Shown: positions 63,453 to 64,000 of the stretch, one piece after another
How positions within the stretch are numbered: position 1 is the first letter of the stretch
Layout of the letters: each line of letters opens with the position of its first letter
Assembly: GCA_020636405.1 (NCBI GenBank)
Contig: JACJXW010000004.1
Span: forward strand, 1-64,000
Direction of reading: 5' to 3'
Source: Lewinellaceae bacterium
GTDB taxonomy: Bacteria; Bacteroidota; Bacteroidia; Chitinophagales; Saprospiraceae
DNA: 64,000 nt
Notes under the pieces: generated by a model
Seen by the model: the letters and a program-made list of their open reading frames with translations, nothing else
Databases searched by the model: none
What the model was told of the DNA's origin: nothing
Program-made: the position numbers and the translations under genes

Positions 63453-64000
63453 TTAATTTACAAACAAAAACCGCCCGTTTTCATAAATTTTCTCGTCATC
63501 GGCATAAATCTCTCCTCCATTCTGCATATCCGTGATCATATCCCAATGGACAGAGGACTGGTTTTTGCCGCCGGCCTGCAGATAAGATTGGCCAATTGCC
63601 ATATGCACGGCTCCTCCCATCTTCTCGTCGAACAGGATATTTTTAGTTAAACGGTCGATATTGTAGTTTGTTCCAATCGCGGCCTCTCCAAATCGCCTCG
63701 TGCCTTCAATTTGGAAGATCTGATCCAGAAAATCCTTGCCCCGGCGGGCTTCCCATTTTTCGATATACCCGTCTTTGACGTACAGGGTAACGCCTTCAAC
63801 CTCGTGCCCCATATAGAGAGCGGGAAAGGAGAAGTGAACGACGCCGTTAACGGAATTTTCCACCGGAGAGGTATATACTTCGCCGGAAGGCATGTTGGTC
63901 TGGCCGTCGGAGTTGATCCAGGTGCGCCCTTTGGTACTGAAGGTGATGTCGGTGCCATTGCCCTTGTAACGCACGGTCTCCCGGCTGTTGAGGAGGTCGA
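63453..64000 (-). CDS. M29-family aminopeptidase, N-terminal part beyond the window
   Basis: The C-terminal ~180 residues of an M29 (thermophilic metalloprotease, PepS/AmpS-type) aminopeptidase; the frame is open to the right edge and the start lies outside. Seen are MPSGEVYTSPVENSVNGVVH (metal-ligand Glu), ALYMGHEVEGVTLYVKDG, FGEAAIGTNYNIDRLTKNIL, ILFDEKMGGAVHMAIGQSY and SSVHWDMITDM, with the His and Asp that bind the two metal ions. These enzymes remove N-terminal residues from peptides. Whether it starts an operon cannot be seen. Confidence 0.88.
   Translation of the reverse strand, partial: DLLNSRETVRYKGNGTDITFSTKGRTWINSDGQTNMPSGEVYTSPVENSVNGVVHFSFPALYMGHEVEGVTLYVKDGYIEKWEARRGKDFLDQIFQIEGTRRFGEAAIGTNYNIDRLTKNILFDEKMGGAVHMAIGQSYLQAGGKNQSSVHWDMITDMQNGGEIYADDEKIYENGRFLFVN

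Overview
The window comes from a chromosome of a Bacteroidota bacterium, most likely in the Saprospiria (Lewinella/Phaeodactylibacter-like). The evidence is an STN-type TonB-dependent receptor with a DUF4249 partner, a type IX secretion (T9SS) C-terminal sorting domain, a one-protein hybrid sensor with an AraC output, the kynurenine monooxygenase route, a K+-dependent-type membrane pyrophosphatase, promoters of the TTG-N20-TAnnTTTG kind, and little use of Shine-Dalgarno sites. No rRNA, complete tRNA or CRISPR array was found.

Positions 1 to about 22,450 look like the right part of an integrated mobile element. A tyrosine recombinase (21050-22258, minus) lies beside the 3' half of a tRNA-Val (22405-22450), a classical attachment site. 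Behind it, all on the minus strand, are an excisionase-like HTH protein, a DUF3987 protein and a DUF6371 TOPRIM/zinc-finger protein. These are interleaved with two conspicuous non-coding repeat regions: alternating TGGCA arrays (16.9-17.1 kb) and a diverged 223-bp tandem repeat (14.7-15.5 kb). Left of that is plus-strand cargo. A kinase-helicase plus phospholipase D pair (10041-14707) matches type I Mokosh anti-phage defence. It is preceded by a six-gene cluster (948-9964) that I cannot match to a named system: repeat lipoprotein, degenerate J-like/CFI-box protein, membrane-anchored GrpE-like protein, divergent Hsp70, kinase-like/AAA+ fusion and TerB-like protein. The left end of the element is outside the window.

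Positions 22.45-24.55 kb are a scrap yard at the integration site: a GIY-YIG gene between two copies of the tRNA 3' end, a truncated second integrase, a NACHT-protein tail, an orphan lipoprotein, and a second copy of a ~210-bp segment also present at 20.0 kb.

From 24.55 kb onward the content is ordinary chromosome. It holds a TonB receptor/DUF4249/MG2-plug operon, a GMC oxidoreductase with its small subunit, a TPR-VWA protein with an OmpA-like protein, kmo, a PAP2-like membrane protein, adenine deaminase, a MscS channel and a manganese-type ABC system with its DtxR-family regulator. It continues with a giant hybrid sensor, a nitroreductase, hppA, a tail-specific protease, an ABC-F ATPase, a T9SS-exported protein, a TPR lipoprotein, an ECF sigma/anti-sigma-like/adhesin operon, a beta-CASP nuclease and the 3' part of an M29 aminopeptidase.

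Three genes (hsp70, mkoA and a small gene at 20.1-20.5 kb) carry eleven apparent one-base homopolymer length changes, while the rest of the window reads cleanly. Their functional state therefore depends on whether the sequence is correct there.
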